Positions 1 to 8,027 of a DNA stretch of 23,050 nt are shown piece after piece. The DNA comes from an uncultured Actinomycetes bacterium. GTDB lineage: Bacteria; Actinomycetota; Thermoleophilia; Solirubrobacterales; Thermoleophilaceae. The notes beneath the pieces are model-generated. The model saw only the letters and a program-made list of their open reading frames with translations. It was not told the DNA's origin and made no database searches. Every line of letters starts with the position of its first letter. The first letter of the stretch is position 1. The translations under genes and the position numbers were made by a program. The stretch covers positions 1 through 23,050 of the forward strand of contig CAMLNW010000008.1 of the NCBI GenBank assembly GCA_946481495.1, in the 5' to 3' direction.

Positions 1-785
1 GGCCTTGACAGCGTTTGCACTTGACGGCGGCGGAGGCCGGTGTCATCGCGCAGGCGGACCAACGCCGTCACGAGCGCCGGTACGTCGCCACCGCGCACCA
101 GCAGCCCGATTGCGCCGTCGAGCTGGCCGAGGGCGTCGAGGAACAGGTCGCTGCCCTTCAGCTCCCAGTCGCGCCCGACGTGCAGCAGCACGGTCGCGTC
201 GGGGTCGAGCCCGAGCGCCGCGCGCGCGGCCGCGCGCTCGTCGGCTGCGACCGGACCGGGGAAGCGTGCGACGTCGACGCCGTTGGGGAAGTACTCGACC
301 TTGGCGCGCGGTGCACCGCGGGCACAGACCGCCTCGACGAGGTGCGGCGAGACGCAGAGCATTCGCTCGACGTAGCGGCTCGCCAACGTGAAGCGCAGCC
401 GGTTGCGCACGCGTGCGCGCAGATCCTCGGATAGCACAGTGTGGAAGTGCCAGATCGCCTTGACGTCCGGGCGCCGCGCGAGCTCGGCGACCGCTAGGTC
501 GTAGACCGACCAGTGGGCGTGGAGGATCGTCGGGCCGGCCTCGGCGTCGACGACATCGGCCAGCCACTTACGTGCCCCGGAACGGCCCTCGCTGGGGGCG
601 AAGCGGATCGCGTCGCCGTACTCGGCGGCGAAGGCGGGCATCCATTCGCGTGTCTCGGCGCGCGGCGGGAGCAGCACCTCGGCTCGCCAGCCGCTTGCGC
701 GCACGCCGGCCAGCGTGGTTCGCAGCATCGGCACGAACGACCCGGCATGCGGGCTGCCGTAGTCGGTCACCTGGATGACGCGCAT
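1..785 (-). CDS. GT4-family glycosyltransferase, C-terminus cut by left edge
   Basis: The reading frame opens at ATG 785 and stays open to the left edge, giving 261 visible residues. It looks like a GT-B fold retaining glycosyltransferase that moves a sugar from a nucleotide sugar onto a growing glycan. The N-terminal acceptor half starts MRVIQVTDYGSPHAGSF. The second half has FPNGVD (about 166-171) and VGRDWELKG (about 203-211), both typical of GT4 enzymes at the start of the donor-binding domain. The EX7E donor motif would lie beyond the edge. It follows the epimerase with a 12-base gap and no clear Shine-Dalgarno, so it is probably translated from the same operon mRNA. The 174-residue frame at 43-567 on the same strand is a shadow of this gene. 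Donor and acceptor cannot be told from sequence. Confidence 0.88.
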   Translation of the reverse strand, partial: MRVIQVTDYGSPHAGSFVPMLRTTLAGVRASGWRAEVLLPPRAETREWMPAFAAEYGDAIRFAPSEGRSGARKWLADVVDAEAGPTILHAHWSVYDLAVAELARRPDVKAIWHFHTVLSEDLRARVRNRLRFTLASRYVERMLCVSPHLVEAVCARGAPRAKVEYFPNGVDVARFPGPVAADERAAARAALGLDPDATVLLHVGRDWELKGSDLFLDALGQLDGAIGLLVRGGDVPALVTALVRLRDDTGLRRRQVQTLSR

Positions 786-797
786 CGCTGCCGCGCG

Positions 798-1778
798 TCA
801 GGACTGAGTCGGCGCGTGGCCGCCGGCGATGGCCTGCTCGACCCACTCGAACTCGGCCCGCACGCCGTCCTCGAGCGAGGTCTGTGGGTCGAAGCCGAGG
901 TGCTGGCGCGCCAGCGTCGTGTCGGCGGCGGTGTCGCGCACGTCGCCGCGCTCCTGGTCCAGGTACTGGATGTCGAGCTTTCGCCCGGCGTGCTGCTCGA
1001 TCATCTCGAGCACCTCGCGGATCGATGCCGGAGTGCCGCCGCCGATGTTGAAGACGCGCGCCGCTCCGTCGAGCTGTGCCGAGGCGGCGCCGACGGTCGC
1101 GGCTACGACGTCGCCGACGTAGCTGAAGTCGCGCGTCTGGCGGCCGTCGCCGAAGACGGTGATCGGGCGGCCCTCGATCGCAGCGCGGCAGAAGATGTTG
1201 AACGCCATGTCCGGGCGCTGACGCGGACCGAAGACGGTGAAGTAGCGCAGCGAGACGGCGTCGAGGCCGTAGTTGGCCACGTACAGCGAGCAGAGGTGCT
1301 CGGCCGCCAGCTTGGTCTGCCCGTAGGGCGACATCGGCTGCACTGGCGCCGTCTCGGGGGTCGGCCGCTGCTCGGCGTCGCCGTAGACCGACGAGGACGA
1401 GGCGTTGACGAGGCGGACGTCGTCGCGGTCCTTCAGCGCCTCGAGCAGGTGCTGGGTCGCGATGATGTTGTTCTGGACGTACTGGCTGTAGCGCGTGCCC
1501 CAACTCGAGCGGACGCCTGGCTCGGCGGCGAGATGGAAGACGGCGTCGCGGTCGGCGGTTAGCGCCTCGAGGTCGCCGCGCGCTAGGTCGACCGGCACGA
1601 ACTCGAAGTCGTCCCAGTCGTAGAAGTGGCGCAGGTTGCGCAGCTTCTGCGGCCGGCCGTAGTTGTCGTTGAAGCAGTCGACGCCGACGACCTGATCGCC
1701 GCGCGCGAGCAGCGCCTCGGTGACCTGCGATCCAATGAAGCCGGCACAGCCGGTGACGAGCGCACGCATAGGCCGCAT
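798..1778 (-). CDS. NAD-dependent sugar-nucleotide epimerase/dehydratase (SDR)
   Basis: This is an extended short-chain dehydrogenase of 326 residues, the usual length for UDP-sugar 4-epimerases. It has the NAD-binding TGCAGFIG at 9-16, FHLAAEPGVR at 81-90, the SSSSVYG strand at 127-133, the catalytic YGQTK (Y152, K156), and RDFSYVGDV near 216-224. The closest groups I recognise are UDP-glucuronate or UDP-glucose/UDP-GlcNAc 4-epimerases, so it probably supplies an epimerised UDP-sugar to the adjacent glycosyltransferases. The start is uncertain: ATG 1778 or ATG 1769. A GAGAGG sequence overlapping the upstream stop codon is spaced better for 1769 (11 bases) than for 1778 (2 bases), and residue 4 onward (MRALVTG) is the normal family N-terminus. 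It lies in the tight minus-strand glycan operon, 6 bases after the upstream glycosyltransferase if the first ATG is used. Confidence 0.9.
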   Translation of the reverse strand: MRPMRALVTGCAGFIGSQVTEALLARGDQVVGVDCFNDNYGRPQKLRNLRHFYDWDDFEFVPVDLARGDLEALTADRDAVFHLAAEPGVRSSWGTRYSQYVQNNIIATQHLLEALKDRDDVRLVNASSSSVYGDAEQRPTPETAPVQPMSPYGQTKLAAEHLCSLYVANYGLDAVSLRYFTVFGPRQRPDMAFNIFCRAAIEGRPITVFGDGRQTRDFSYVGDVVAATVGAASAQLDGAARVFNIGGGTPASIREVLEMIEQHAGRKLDIQYLDQERGDVRDTAADTTLARQHLGFDPQTSLEDGVRAEFEWVEQAIAGGHAPTQS

Positions 1779-1784
1779 AGCCTC

Positions 1785-2909
1785 TCAGCTACGGGACTCC
1801 CCGAGCAGTGGTTGCAAGACTTCGTACCAACGGTCGGCGACCGCCGCGGGGGAGTGCGTCCGCTCGACGAAGCGCAGTCCGTTGGCGCCCATCTCGGCGC
1901 GCAGCGCCGGGTCGTCCCAAAGCCGCTGTGCCCCTGCAGCCAACTCGTCCATCGACCCGTGGGCGAGGATGCCCGCCTGGTTGTCGACGATCCGGTTGTC
2001 GGGATCGACCGCGAACGAGAGCACCGGCACCGAGCGCGCCCATGACTCGAGGAAGGTGTTCGGCATCCCCTCGACGAGCGAGGTCTTGACCAGCGCCATG
2101 CACTTGGAGATCTCCTCGAGCAGCTGGGGCCGTTGCATGCCCGGCAGCAGCTCGAGGTTCGGTATCCGCGCCGCGCGCGCACGCAGCGCGTCGGCGAAGA
2201 CCGGATCGGTCTGCTCGGTGGTCGGCGCGATCATCCGAAAGCCGATGTCCGGCAGCTTCTCGGCGAGGTCGAGGAAGATCTCGGGCCGCTTGTAGTCGAC
2301 GAACCGATCGGCCCAGAGGAAGTGCCGGTCGTCGACGGTCGACGGCTCGGCCGGCTGGCAGAAGCTCGGAATCAGCTGTGGATCGAGCGCGGGGAAGGTG
2401 GCGTGCGCCAGCTCGCGCTGTTGAGCGGTCTGCACGATCATCTGGTCGCTGCCTTCGACGGCCCGTCGGTAGGCACGTAGGACGCGCTGGCTGCGGTCGG
2501 TGCGGCTGAAGTCGAAGTCGAGGTCGTTCGACGCCGAGAACACCAGCTTGCGCCTGTGTGAGCGGCAGTAGGCGGCCGATGGCACGACGTGGCCACCGCT
2601 GCCGCGCACGATGCAGACGCGCGCATTCGCCTGCATCAGCGAGTGCCAGATCGTCGCTGCCTCTTGCAAGCCGCCGAGCCTGCGGCGATGTTCGGCCCGC
2701 GTGATCAGCGTCGGCGTGGTCGGCTCGGTCGGATAGAGCTCGGTCGTCGGGTAGATGATGTGGGCGACGCGCAGGCCACGCTCGACCAGGCCGTGGGCGA
2801 TCAGCGTGGTTTGCAGCTCGGCGCCGCCGGCGACCTGGTCGTTCGGTCGCTTGCCGTAGAGCCGGGCCGCATAGGGGGCATAGATCGCTACGTCGTTGCG
2901 CGGAGTCAC
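1785..2909 (-). CDS. GT4-family glycosyltransferase
   Basis: This is a 374-residue GT-B glycosyltransferase. The reading frame is open much further upstream, but that part overlaps the preceding gene. I choose GTG 2909 because it lies 11 bases after the upstream stop, has AGGA about 9 bases before it, and gives a normal N-terminus with GGAELQ at 28-33, the glycine-rich acceptor loop of GT4 enzymes. FLWADRFVDYKRPE (about 197-210) supplies the donor-phosphate Lys/Arg. EGMPNTFLE (280-288) is the EX7E motif that holds the nucleotide sugar. No signal peptide or membrane segment is visible, so it acts at the cytoplasmic face. It sits between the epimerase and the deacetylase-like gene in the same operon. 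Sugar specificity is not readable from the sequence. Confidence 0.92.
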   Translation of the reverse strand: MTPRNDVAIYAPYAARLYGKRPNDQVAGGAELQTTLIAHGLVERGLRVAHIIYPTTELYPTEPTTPTLITRAEHRRRLGGLQEAATIWHSLMQANARVCIVRGSGGHVVPSAAYCRSHRRKLVFSASNDLDFDFSRTDRSQRVLRAYRRAVEGSDQMIVQTAQQRELAHATFPALDPQLIPSFCQPAEPSTVDDRHFLWADRFVDYKRPEIFLDLAEKLPDIGFRMIAPTTEQTDPVFADALRARAARIPNLELLPGMQRPQLLEEISKCMALVKTSLVEGMPNTFLESWARSVPVLSFAVDPDNRIVDNQAGILAHGSMDELAAGAQRLWDDPALRAEMGANGLRFVERTHSPAAVADRWYEVLQPLLGESRS

Positions 2910-2920
2910 GGTGCGCGATC

Positions 2921-4318
2921 CTACCCTCGAATAGGCCCGTTTCCAGCCATTTGGGCTGGAACGCCCGTTGGCCCGAGCAGCCGGGCCTGAGTCGCCGCGC
3001 CGACGCGCACCTCGGCGCCTTCGACCTCGATCGTCTCGTGCGCCGCGACCAGGTTGAGCAGCGCTCCGGCGCCGACCCAGCGCACGCCGGGTAGTCCCGG
3101 CAGCCGGACGATGTCGCGGCGCCAGATCATGCGCGCGAACGTGACCAGGTCGCGGCTCGCGCGCAGCTGGATCAGGCGCAGGTCGAAGAGTCCGCCATGG
3201 AAGACCGGCGTCGGCGGTAGCCCGAGCCCCGCCAGCGCCGTGAACGGTGCGTAGCCGAGCCCGTGCATGCCCCTGAAGGCGCTGTTGATCGTCTCGTGGA
3301 TCGCTGTCGGCGTTCGGAGCGGACCGGGCTTCGGCCGCTGCCAAGTCGGAAGGTCGCGTGCCGCCGCCGCGGCCAGCGTCCCCGGGCTGTAGCCCCAGGC
3401 CGGGGCTACGAACGTCGCGGGGCGTTGGCCCAGCACCCGCTCCTGCCACTCGGTGACGGCGTCGATCCGGCGGCCGGCCTCCTGCTCGTCGAGCTCGAGG
3501 AACTCGCGCCACTCGATCTCGCCGCGTTCGAGCGCGGCGGTGTCGAGATGCAGGTAGCCGTGCCCGACCGTCTCGAAGGCGCCGTCCGACACTCCGTCGG
3601 CGATCGCCGCGATCGAGCGCGGCCAGACGTCCTCGAGCGGTATCTGGGTCTTTCCGTCGTCGGCGAGAGCGCGCGCCGCGACTGCGAGGTTGAGGACCGC
3701 TCCAGCGCGCGAGTAGGCGCGGGCGAGCGAGCGCACGCGGCGCAGCTGGCGGTTGTCGGCGTGAGCCTCGTCCTGGACCTGATGCTGGGCTGTGCCTGGA
3801 ATGTCGTCGAGTCGCGCGCAGCCGACGGCTGGCAGCAGCACCAGCGGGCGTTCGAGCACGTCGGGCAGGTAGCGGGCGAGCGCCGCGAGCGTCCAGTGGC
3901 CGTGCAGCAGCGTCCAGGCGGTCTCAATGTCGGCGCCGAGCACGAGCGTTCGCCCGTCGACGACCGTCGCGTGGGTGCCCAGCCGCGAGCTGACCAGCGG
4001 CTCGCCGCCGCCGTCGATCAGCGTGAACTCCCCGTTCAGCGGACCGGCCGCGCCAAAGTGGGCGACACCGGTCGCGACGTGGCGTGCCGGCAGCGGCGGG
4101 CTCGCGGGCGCCGCCCCGTTGGCGAAGATCACCGCTCCCGCAAGCCGTCTGGCGCCGACGAGTGCGTGAAGCTCAGCCGCGTCGTCGGCGGCGCCGAACC
4201 CCACGGCGCGAGCGTCCGGTGCGTCGAGCAGCGGACCGAGCCGCCAGAGCCACGCCAGTCCCGCCGCTAGATCGGCCGCCGGTGAGCCGGTCGCCGCGTA
4301 GAGGCGTCCGTCGCTCAC
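2921..4318 (-). CDS. Polysaccharide-deacetylase-like (NodB/DUF2334-like) protein
   Basis: This 465-residue protein starts at GTG 4318, six bases after the upstream stop and with no clear Shine-Dalgarno, so it is probably translationally coupled. The C-terminal two thirds resemble a NodB-superfamily metal-dependent deacetylase of the DUF2334 kind. RLDDIPG (about 169-175) gives the Asp pair, GHGYLHLD (about 252-259) gives an HxxxH-type metal site (H253, H257), and FVAPAWGYSP (about 303-312) resembles the third motif. The first ~150 residues look like a separate alpha/beta domain. There is no signal peptide, which is unusual if the substrate is an extracellular polymer; a cytoplasmic or lipid-linked glycan intermediate is more likely. 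The neighbours are a glycosyltransferase and a LegB-like dehydratase. Enzymatic activity is inferred from the metal motifs only, and the family assignment is moderately sure. Confidence 0.65.
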   Translation of the reverse strand: MSDGRLYAATGSPAADLAAGLAWLWRLGPLLDAPDARAVGFGAADDAAELHALVGARRLAGAVIFANGAAPASPPLPARHVATGVAHFGAAGPLNGEFTLIDGGGEPLVSSRLGTHATVVDGRTLVLGADIETAWTLLHGHWTLAALARYLPDVLERPLVLLPAVGCARLDDIPGTAQHQVQDEAHADNRQLRRVRSLARAYSRAGAVLNLAVAARALADDGKTQIPLEDVWPRSIAAIADGVSDGAFETVGHGYLHLDTAALERGEIEWREFLELDEQEAGRRIDAVTEWQERVLGQRPATFVAPAWGYSPGTLAAAAARDLPTWQRPKPGPLRTPTAIHETINSAFRGMHGLGYAPFTALAGLGLPPTPVFHGGLFDLRLIQLRASRDLVTFARMIWRRDIVRLPGLPGVRWVGAGALLNLVAAHETIEVEGAEVRVGAATQARLLGPTGVPAQMAGNGPIRG

Positions 4319-4324
4319 CGCGGA

Positions 4325-5317
4325 CTACCGGACGTAGTCGCCGACGCGGTAGCGGTGGAGGTTGGCCTCGATCCACTTCAGCGTGCGCTCGAGGCCCTCG
4401 CGCAGGTCGACCGTCGGCTTCCAGTCCATCAGCTCCGAGGCCAGCGCCGGACTCGAGATCAGGCGCATCACCTCGCTGTCGGGCGGTCGCACCCGCTGCT
4501 CGTCGAGCTCGACCTCGAGCTCACGTCCGACGATCTCGCCGACTGTCTCGACGATCTCGCCGATCGAGTGGTCGGTGCCGGTCCCGAGCTGGACGGTACG
4601 GCCGAGCGCGGCATCCGACTCCGCGGCGGCGATGAAGCCGGCCGCCGTGTCGGTCACGAAGGTCATGTCGCGGCGCGGATCCAGCGAGCCGAGCCGGACG
4701 ACGCCACCGGCGAGCGCCTGGGTGATGATCGTCGGGATCACCGCACGCGCCGACTGGTGCGGCCCGTAGGTGTTGAACGGCCGCAGGACAGTCGCCGGAA
4801 GCTCGAACGAGCGGTGGAAGCTGTCGATCAGCTTGTCGGCGCCGAGCTTGCTGGCGGCATAGGGAGACTGCGTCTCGAGCGGATGGTCCTCGGTGATCGG
4901 GACCGTCTGCGCGGTGCCGTAGACCTCGCTCGTGGAGGTGTGGACGACGCGGCCGACGCCGTTGTCGAGCGCCGCGCGCGCGACGTTGAACGTTCCGAGG
5001 ACGTTGGTCTCGAAGAAGTCGCGCGGGTTGACGTAGGAGTAGGGGATCGCGATCTGCGCCGCGAGATGCATCACGACGTCGGTGTCCTTGCTGGCCGCGG
5101 CGACCGACTCGGCGTCGCGCACGTCTCCGAGCACGATCTCGACCGCCTCGCTGACGTTCTCGTCGAGCCAGGCGAGCGCGCCGCGGTCGCCGCGTGAGGT
5201 GTAGCGGATCAGGCCCCGCACGTTCGCGCCACGCTCAACGAGCGTGGCGACCAGATGTGAGCCGATGAACCCTCCAGCGCCCGTGACGAGCACGCGCTGC
5301 CCTGTGATGCTGCTCAA
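4325..5317 (-). CDS. NAD-dependent 4,6-dehydratase, LegB-like
   Basis: This is an extended SDR of 330 residues with VTGAGGFIGS at 11-20, HLAAQIAIPYSY at 84-95, TSTSEVYG at 127-134 and the catalytic YAASK (Y153, K157). The stretch FNTYGPHQSARAVIPTIITQ at about 181-200 is very like the LegB group of UDP-GlcNAc 4,6-dehydratases from nonulosonic-acid pathways. It likely makes a UDP-4-keto-6-deoxy sugar, the substrate type for the DegT aminotransferase at 11427-12578. The start is TTG 5317, supported by AGGAG at 5324-5328 with a 6-base spacer and by the exact family N-terminus. The longer open frame to 5767 is antisense-type read-through into the beta-helix gene. It is the first gene of the tight part of the operon, 56 bases after the beta-helix gene. 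Confidence 0.88.
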   Translation of the reverse strand: MSSITGQRVLVTGAGGFIGSHLVATLVERGANVRGLIRYTSRGDRGALAWLDENVSEAVEIVLGDVRDAESVAAASKDTDVVMHLAAQIAIPYSYVNPRDFFETNVLGTFNVARAALDNGVGRVVHTSTSEVYGTAQTVPITEDHPLETQSPYAASKLGADKLIDSFHRSFELPATVLRPFNTYGPHQSARAVIPTIITQALAGGVVRLGSLDPRRDMTFVTDTAAGFIAAAESDAALGRTVQLGTGTDHSIGEIVETVGEIVGRELEVELDEQRVRPPDSEVMRLISSPALASELMDWKPTVDLREGLERTLKWIEANLHRYRVGDYVR

Positions 5318-5323
5318 ACCCCG

Positions 5324-5328
5324 CTCCT
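5324..5328 (-). promoter_or_regulatory. Shine-Dalgarno deciding a TTG start
   Basis: AGGAG on the minus strand, six bases before TTG 5317. No ATG or GTG near this point gives a normal N-terminus for the LegB-like dehydratase, so this site is what fixes the start. Confidence 0.7.
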
Positions 5329-5373
5329 GTGTCCGCTTGCCGGCATCGCTCAGATCGCTCCGAGCGGGGAAGG

Positions 5374-6789
5374 CTAGCGGTGGCTGCGGCGGGTGAGCTT
5401 GACCCGGACGGTGTGCGAGGTCGCCTTGCCCGGCACGACGGCGCGCAGGCGGGCGACGCGCAGGCGGCGCAGCTGGCGAGCGGTCAGCTTGGCCTGGAAG
5501 CGGCTGCCCTCGACCGAGCGGCGGGCGAAGGTGCGCCAGTTGCCCTTGCGGGTCTTGACCTGCAGCGCGACCCGCTTGACGGAGGGCTTGATGGCGCGCG
5601 ACTTGACGTTGCCCTTGACGCGCACCGAGCGCGGCAGCGAGACCTTCTGCTTGTCGGTCCGGATGACGATGCTGATCTCGTCGTCCTCGACCGGTGCGGG
5701 GGTGGGGGCCGGCTCGGAAGCGTCGCCGGCGACCACTCCGGCGACGTCGCCGACGAGCTCGGCGCACGGGCTGCCGGCCTTGAAGCGGTAGTCGCCTGCC
5801 GCGCGGTCGACATAGGGCATCCCCGAGAGGACGGTGTTGTTGCCGGCGGTGAAGCCGTTCTGGCTGCCGATTCCGGAGGGCTGGCCGGGGCCGGTCGAGT
5901 AGAGGCAGTTGGCCGTCGCGGTGTTGCCCGTGCCGGCAGCGCCGCCGGACCAGGAGCTCTCGATGTTCCAGCGCGGGTTGGAGCCGGTGATCACGTTGTT
6001 GCGGACGGTGTTGGAATCGGAGGCCTTGGAGCCCTCCCCGGCGAAGATGACGCCGCCCTGGTTGCCGTCGATGATGTTGTGCTCGACGAGCGTGCCGTCG
6101 GCGCCCGGGTACATGTGGACGCCCCAGCCACCGCCGTTGTTGCGCAGGATGTTCCAGCGCACGACCGCGTCGCGGGTGCCCGAGAGGTAGATCAGGTGGT
6201 CAAACTTGTTCTTCGACCCGTCAGCCTTGACGGCAGCGCCGCAGTTGTACATCTCGTTGCGCTCGATGATCACGCGCTGCGCGGCGTTGTAGGTGCCGGC
6301 CAGGACGCAGATGCCCTCGCCGCCCTTGGTGACTACGTTGTCGCTGAAGACGGCGTCGTCGGCCTGGATCTTGGTGCCGACGGTGTTCGAGCTGCCGGTC
6401 GTGTCGATCTTCAACCCGGATACGCGTGAGCGGGGCGCCGCGGGGGTGACCTCGAGGAAGGCGGTCAGCGTCGCACGCTCGCCCGGGTAGCTCTGCAGCG
6501 CGGTGTCCGGCTTGTCGAGGTAGATGTCGGCGCCGCCGTAGGTGCCGCTGCGCAGGCAGCCGGCCTGGCCGGCTGCGATCGAGCGGGTGAGCTTCTGGAC
6601 GGTCTTGTAGGGAGCGGCCTCGGTACCGGCGGCGGAGTCCGAGCCGGTGGGCGCCGCGAACTTGGTGCAGGTGGTGGGGGCGGCTGCCTCGGCGGGAGCG
6701 GCGAACGCAGCGGCGGCCAAAGTGGCTGCGCCGGCGACGAGCAGGGGGCGGATGAAGCGGGCTGTGAGTGCGTGTCCGTCGCGTGCCAT
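5374..6789 (-). CDS. Secreted right-handed beta-helix protein with C-terminal beta domain
   Basis: This 471-residue exported protein has an N-terminal signal peptide: basic residues, then LLVAGAATLAAAAFAA, ending near AEAAA. A leading module (TCTKFAAPTGSD then GTEAAPYKTVQKLTR) resembles the DUF1565-type cap of parallel beta-helix enzymes. It is followed by short Asn-rich coils (IIERNEMYNC, WNILRNNGG, VEHNIIDGN, TVRNNVITGS) that form the beta-helix. After the helix, about 100 residues form a basic, valine-rich beta domain rich in RVKGNV- and VRVKLT-like strands, perhaps Ig-like or wall-binding. I prefer ATG 6789; a TTG six codons upstream is also possible. It is a close paralogue of the next gene at 6877-7998, so a tandem duplication is likely. 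Beta-helix folds serve polysaccharide lyases, epimerases and surface adhesins. The setting suggests glycan modification, but no catalytic residues could be assigned. Confidence 0.87.
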   Translation of the reverse strand: MARDGHALTARFIRPLLVAGAATLAAAAFAAPAEAAAPTTCTKFAAPTGSDSAAGTEAAPYKTVQKLTRSIAAGQAGCLRSGTYGGADIYLDKPDTALQSYPGERATLTAFLEVTPAAPRSRVSGLKIDTTGSSNTVGTKIQADDAVFSDNVVTKGGEGICVLAGTYNAAQRVIIERNEMYNCGAAVKADGSKNKFDHLIYLSGTRDAVVRWNILRNNGGGWGVHMYPGADGTLVEHNIIDGNQGGVIFAGEGSKASDSNTVRNNVITGSNPRWNIESSWSGGAAGTGNTATANCLYSTGPGQPSGIGSQNGFTAGNNTVLSGMPYVDRAAGDYRFKAGSPCAELVGDVAGVVAGDASEPAPTPAPVEDDEISIVIRTDKQKVSLPRSVRVKGNVKSRAIKPSVKRVALQVKTRKGNWRTFARRSVEGSRFQAKLTARQLRRLRVARLRAVVPGKATSHTVRVKLTRRSHR

Positions 6790-6839
6790 GCCCTCCGCAT
6801 CGGGCAATCACGGGCTGGCTCTGCAACAGGCGCACGAGT

Positions 6840-6857
6840 TCTGGACGAAAGTCCGGG
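6840..6857. other. Short hairpin in the gap between the two beta-helix genes
   Basis: GGAC-GAAA-GTCC at 6843-6854 forms a four-pair stem, extendable to six with a G-T pair, and has a GAAA tetraloop on the plus strand. It sits in the 87-base gap between the stop of the upstream beta-helix gene (6877) and the start of its paralogue (6789). It has no T-run, so I cannot call it a terminator. It might be an mRNA processing or attenuation element. Nothing else was seen in this gap, including no clear promoter. Confidence 0.25.
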
Positions 6858-6876
6858 CGTTTCGGGTTATGTAGCC

Positions 6877-7998
6877 TCAGCGGAGGCTGCTGGAGACCGC
6901 GTCGGCGACGTCGCCGACCAGGCCGCCACAGGGACTGCGGCTGTGGAAGCGGTAGTCGCCGTCGGCGCGGTCGACGTACGGAGAGCCGCCGATCACCGCG
7001 TTCGAGCCGACGCTGAAGCCCCAGCGTTCGCCGATCCCCGACGGCGCGTCGGCCGACCGCGAGAAGAGGCAGTTGGCCGTGACGAAGTTGCCGCTGCCGA
7101 AGCGGCCCTCCCACGACGCCTCGACGTTGCGGCGCGGCGCGGAGTAGGTAATCGCGTTGGCGCGAATAAGGTTGTTGTTCGAGGTCGCGTTGTCGTAGCC
7201 GGCGATCACGACGCCGCCGAAGTTGCCGTCGATCACGTTGTGCTCGATCAGCGATGCGTCGGCGTTCGGGTAGAGGTGCACGGCCCAGCCGCCATGGTTC
7301 GCGAGCAGCAGGTTCCAGCGGATTCGCGTCCGACGCGCATCCTCGATGTAGAGCAGATGGTCGAACTTGCCGGAGCGGCCGCAGTTGCGGATGACGTTGC
7401 GCTCGATTGTCACGCCGCTGACGCGGTTTTGCGAGCCGACGAGCACGCAGCTCTCGTTCGTGCCGCCGAAGATCCGGTTGCCGACGATCCGCGCGCGGCT
7501 GGCCTGGACCTTGAGCGGCACCGTGTAGGTGCGGTCGAGCGAGGTCAGGCGCAGGTTGCGGATGCTGGCTCCGACGGCGCTCGGCTCAATCCAGATCGGG
7601 TCGAGGATCAGCGGACGCCGACTGCCGATGCCGCGCAGCGTTGCTCCCGGACTACGCAGGTGGGCAACCTCGCGATGGCTGTAGCGGCCAGGTTTCACAC
7701 AGCCGGTCTGGCCGCCGCGCAGCGAGCGCGCGAGCCGTTTGACCGATCGGTACGGCCGGGCGAGCGTCCCGCGGCCGTGGCCGTGGTCGAAGCCGCGCGG
7801 GCCGGCGAAGCGATCGCAGTCGGCGGTTGAGATCTCGTCGGCGGAGCTGGTGCTCGGCGGCGTTGGCGGCGCGGTCGCGATCGAGCCGGCACGCGGGGGC
7901 ACCGTCCCGCCGCCGAGGTCGCCGACGACAGCCACGGCCAAGAAGACCGCCACCAGCAGCATGACCCCGGCGCTGCGGTAGCGCGAGCGCGCGGTCAT
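6877..7998 (-). CDS. Secreted or membrane-anchored right-handed beta-helix protein
   Basis: This 373-residue protein has a basic N-terminus and a hydrophobic segment at about 11-26 (signal peptide or anchor), then a Pro/Thr-rich linker to about residue 55. The rest matches the downstream paralogue throughout: CDRFAGPRGFD, PYRSVKRLARSL, GQTGC, FDHLLYIEDA, WNLLLANHGGWAVHLYPNAD, IEHNVIDGNFGGVVIAG and PYVDRADGDYRF have near-identical partners there. It lacks the ~100-residue C-terminal beta domain of its paralogue and ends right after the conserved GDVAD segment. The start at ATG 7998 has an ideal AGGAGG at 8006-8011 with a 7-base spacer. The divergent deacetylase starts only 29 bases away. The role is probably extracellular glycan binding or cleavage, but the catalytic site cannot be assigned. 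Confidence 0.87.
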   Translation of the reverse strand: MTARSRYRSAGVMLLVAVFLAVAVVGDLGGGTVPPRAGSIATAPPTPPSTSSADEISTADCDRFAGPRGFDHGHGRGTLARPYRSVKRLARSLRGGQTGCVKPGRYSHREVAHLRSPGATLRGIGSRRPLILDPIWIEPSAVGASIRNLRLTSLDRTYTVPLKVQASRARIVGNRIFGGTNESCVLVGSQNRVSGVTIERNVIRNCGRSGKFDHLLYIEDARRTRIRWNLLLANHGGWAVHLYPNADASLIEHNVIDGNFGGVVIAGYDNATSNNNLIRANAITYSAPRRNVEASWEGRFGSGNFVTANCLFSRSADAPSGIGERWGFSVGSNAVIGGSPYVDRADGDYRFHSRSPCGGLVGDVADAVSSSLR

Positions 7999-8005
7999 CC
8001 GCGAG

Positions 8006-8011
8006 CCTCCT
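8006..8011 (-). promoter_or_regulatory. Strong Shine-Dalgarno of the beta-helix gene
   Basis: AGGAGG on the minus strand, seven bases before ATG 7998. It almost abuts the proposed plus-strand minus-10 at 8015-8020, so the 29-base divergent gap carries signals for both genes. Confidence 0.75.
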
Positions 8012-8014
8012 GGA

Positions 8015-8020
8015 TAGGCT
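8015..8020 (+). promoter_or_regulatory. Possible minus-10 element for leaderless deacetylase mRNA
   Basis: TAGGCT fits the actinobacterial TANNNT minus-10 pattern and ends seven bases before GTG 8028, which would place transcription start at or next to the start codon. No convincing Shine-Dalgarno precedes this GTG. No good minus-35 was seen, so this remains a suggestion. Confidence 0.35.
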
Positions 8021-8027
8021 CGGGGCC

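Noticed and set aside
513..1562. Long plus-strand open frame opposite the first glycosyltransferase and the epimerase
   Set aside because: It spans two real genes on the other strand and has low-complexity shadow composition with no family match.
2910..3512. N-terminal extension of the glycosyltransferase frame to 3512
   Set aside because: It overlaps the deacetylase-like gene, reads as Arg-rich shadow, and a GTG at 2909 gives the normal GT4 N-terminus.
3263..4270. 335-residue plus-strand frame opposite the deacetylase-like gene
   Set aside because: Same shadow pattern, Arg/Val/Asp-rich without motifs.
5329..6429. 366-residue plus-strand frame opposite the beta-helix gene
   Set aside because: It runs antisense to conserved beta-helix coils and has repetitive Val/Asp/Gly shadow composition.
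5374..7998. Beta-helix genes as phage tailspike or mobile-element genes
   Set aside because: They have signal peptides or hydrophobic anchors and lie in a glycan operon, with no phage genes nearby.
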